A program made the translations under genes and the position numbers. The notes below the pieces were generated by a model. The model was given only the letters and a program-made list of their open reading frames with translations. It had not been told where the DNA came from and did not search any database. Shown here in pieces: positions 63,145 through 64,000 of a stretch of 64,000 nt of DNA; the first letter of the stretch is position 1; every line of letters begins with the position of its first letter. Source of the stretch: Aeolococcus sp035552595 (GTDB taxonomy: Bacteria > Chloroflexota > Dormibacteria > Aeolococcales > Aeolococcaceae); NCBI GenBank assembly GCA_035552595.1, contig DASZKZ010000083.1:1-64000 (forward strand), given 5' to 3'.

Positions 63145-63158
63145 CAATCACTTGATTG
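63145..63158. promoter_or_regulatory. TetR operator copy 1
   Basis: CAATCA-CT-TGATTG is a palindrome with perfect 6-bp arms, 29 bp upstream of the peroxiredoxin-like ATG. The same arms occur 46 bp away in copy 2. The position between the peroxiredoxin-like gene and the divergent tetR gene implies control of both. Confidence 0.7.
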
Positions 63159-63189
63159 GGACGAGGCTAGCACGGCATGACCATCTGTG

Positions 63190-63205
63190 TCAATCAACTG
63201 ATTGA
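63190..63205. promoter_or_regulatory. TetR operator copy 2
   Basis: TCAATCA-AC-TGATTGA has perfect 7-bp arms and ends 9 bp before the tetR ATG at 63214. Binding here would block transcription of the regulator itself, giving negative autoregulation. Confidence 0.7.
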
Positions 63206-63213
63206 GTGGTACG

Positions 63214-63816
63214 ATGACGCGAGCCACGATGTCCCCCAGGCGCGCCGCCCCCAAACCACCAGCCGACCGCAGTCAGGCACTGGTGGCGGCCGCCTACCAC
63301 CAGATCGCACAGCGCGGATTCGAGGGCTTGCGCACGCGCGAGGTGGCGGCCGAGGTGGGGGTCAACGTGGCCACGCTGCACTACTACTTCCCCAGCAAGG
63401 AGGCCCTGATCCGCGGCGTCCTCAACCACGCCATGCAGCGCTTCCGGTCGACGCTGCCGGCATCACCGTCACCGTCGGCGTCCGACCAGCTGCGCGGCCA
63501 CTTCGCCGGGGTTCGGCGCCTGGTGCGTGACGAGCCCGAGCTCTTCACCGTCATGGGTGAGCTCGCGCTCCGCTCAACCCGTGACCCCGTCATCGGCGAG
63601 ATCCACCGGCAGATGACCGACGTCTGGCGAGCGGCCATGCGCGGCCTGCTTGCCAAGGCGGTCGCCGACGGGTCGCTGTCCGGTCCTCGGGACGCGGACG
63701 CTCAGGCGTCGCTCGTGGTCGCGGCCCTGATGGGTGCCTGCATGATCCCGCCGTTCCGGCCGGCTCGCCTGAGAGAGACTGTTGCCGAGCTCGAGCGATC
63801 GCTCGGGCTGCGATGA
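63214..63816 (+). CDS. TetR-family transcriptional regulator
   Basis: A 200-aa TetR protein. HTH region: AAAYHQIAQRGFEGLRTREVAAEVGVNVATLHYYFPSKEALIRGV is split over residues about 20-65 and is the classic TetR pattern. The C-terminal domain is helical. The ATG at 63214 is preferred over a TTG at 63202 because the latter lies inside the operator. It probably represses itself and the divergent peroxiredoxin/SDR pair. Confidence 0.93.
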   Translation: MTRATMSPRRAAPKPPADRSQALVAAAYHQIAQRGFEGLRTREVAAEVGVNVATLHYYFPSKEALIRGVLNHAMQRFRSTLPASPSPSASDQLRGHFAGVRRLVRDEPELFTVMGELALRSTRDPVIGEIHRQMTDVWRAAMRGLLAKAVADGSLSGPRDADAQASLVVAALMGACMIPPFRPARLRETVAELERSLGLR

Positions 63817-63837
63817 CAGAGCCCCGGGAGGCGACCC

Positions 63838-64000
63838 TCAGCCGCCTGCTTTGACGTACTCGTCGGGATCCCTGTTCTGCAGGGTGATCCCGGCGAAGTG
63901 CTGGGCCTCGTAGGCGACGAACTGGAGCGCGATCTGGTGCCGGGTCTCCAGGTCGGTGCGCCGGCAGAAGTCGGGGAGGTCGTCGCGCTCCTCCTCGGCC
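63838..64000 (-). CDS. 3' part of an unidentified gene (cut by window edge)
   Basis: The last 163 bases read on the minus strand give 53 residues of open frame ending in TGA at 63838. The end is rich in charged and aromatic residues (LPDFCRRTDLE, then QFVAYEAQHFAG and DPDEYVKAGG). The codon bias (G/C in third position) is that of a real gene. Family cannot be named from this fragment. Confidence 0.6.
   Translation of the reverse strand, partial: AEEERDDLPDFCRRTDLETRHQIALQFVAYEAQHFAGITLQNRDPDEYVKAGG

Overview
This is a continuous, gene-dense chromosomal window of very high GC with short intergenic gaps, frequent ATGA/GTGA stop-start overlaps and many GTG starts. The gene content fits a Gram-positive-like or monoderm soil or airborne bacterium on the Actinomycetota / Chloroflexota / Dormibacterota side of the tree: actinobacterial-style ECF sigma factors with SnoaL tails, paired acyl-CoA dehydrogenases, LigD-type polymerase, an srs-like phenolic-lipid locus, and many promoters placed so close to the start codon that the mRNAs should be leaderless. 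No ribosomal or marker gene allows firmer placement, so the lineage is an inference. No insertion sequence, phage gene, integrase or CRISPR array was seen.

Layout. 1-6 kb: tRNA-Glu and its synthetase gltX; a TPP-riboswitch-controlled thiDME operon; a small cyclic-nucleotide-binding protein; the primary sigma factor. 6-13 kb: an alkylation-repair operon (Ada-AlkA fusion plus Ogt), a quinone reductase, a lipoprotein, small membrane proteins, an Mpo1-like protein, an EamA transporter and an LpxL-type acyltransferase with an extra C-terminal membrane region. 13-19 kb: DEAD-box helicase, UBP zinc finger, TypA, M20 peptidase. 18.5-23 kb: three transglutaminase-like proteins around a circularly permuted ATP-grasp enzyme, read divergently from a 40-bp gap. 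23-28.6 kb: an acyl-CoA pathway operon (NfuA-like, thioesterase, CoA ligase, two acyl-CoA dehydrogenases). 28.6-36 kb: an orphan ATP-grasp ligase, TMEM175-like channel, exonuclease III, a large zinc-ribbon/cyclase/ATPase/TPR regulator and a stand-alone LigD-type polymerase. 36-39 kb: type III polyketide synthase, ICMT-type methyltransferase and FAD monooxygenase, matching the srsABC phenolic-lipid set.

39-49 kb: two proteins of unknown function, then a tail-to-tail pair of aromatic amino acid genes. One is an arogenate/prephenate dehydrogenase fused to a prephenate-dehydratase-like domain; the other is a chorismate mutase-prephenate dehydratase-ACT-DAHP synthase fusion. Together they hold the pathway entry step and most of the Phe/Tyr branch in two polypeptides. 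A DyP peroxidase and a cellulose-synthase-like glycosyltransferase with two PilZ domains follow. 48-54 kb: a sugar cassette (aldo/keto reductase, binding protein, ATPase, permease, Gfo/Idh/MocA dehydrogenase). 54-64 kb: two TetR-regulated redox/SDR units, a secreted lipase-like protein, an ECF sigma factor with a SnoaL tail, a STAS protein and a UPF0104-type flippase/synthase; the last gene is cut by the window edge.

The strongest candidates for unusual biology are the two aromatic-pathway fusions, the three-transglutaminase/ATP-grasp locus that lacks its usual alpha-E partner, and the repeated TAG-N-N-T promoter placed 6-10 nt before start codons. All assignments are from reading motifs by eye; no database search was possible.
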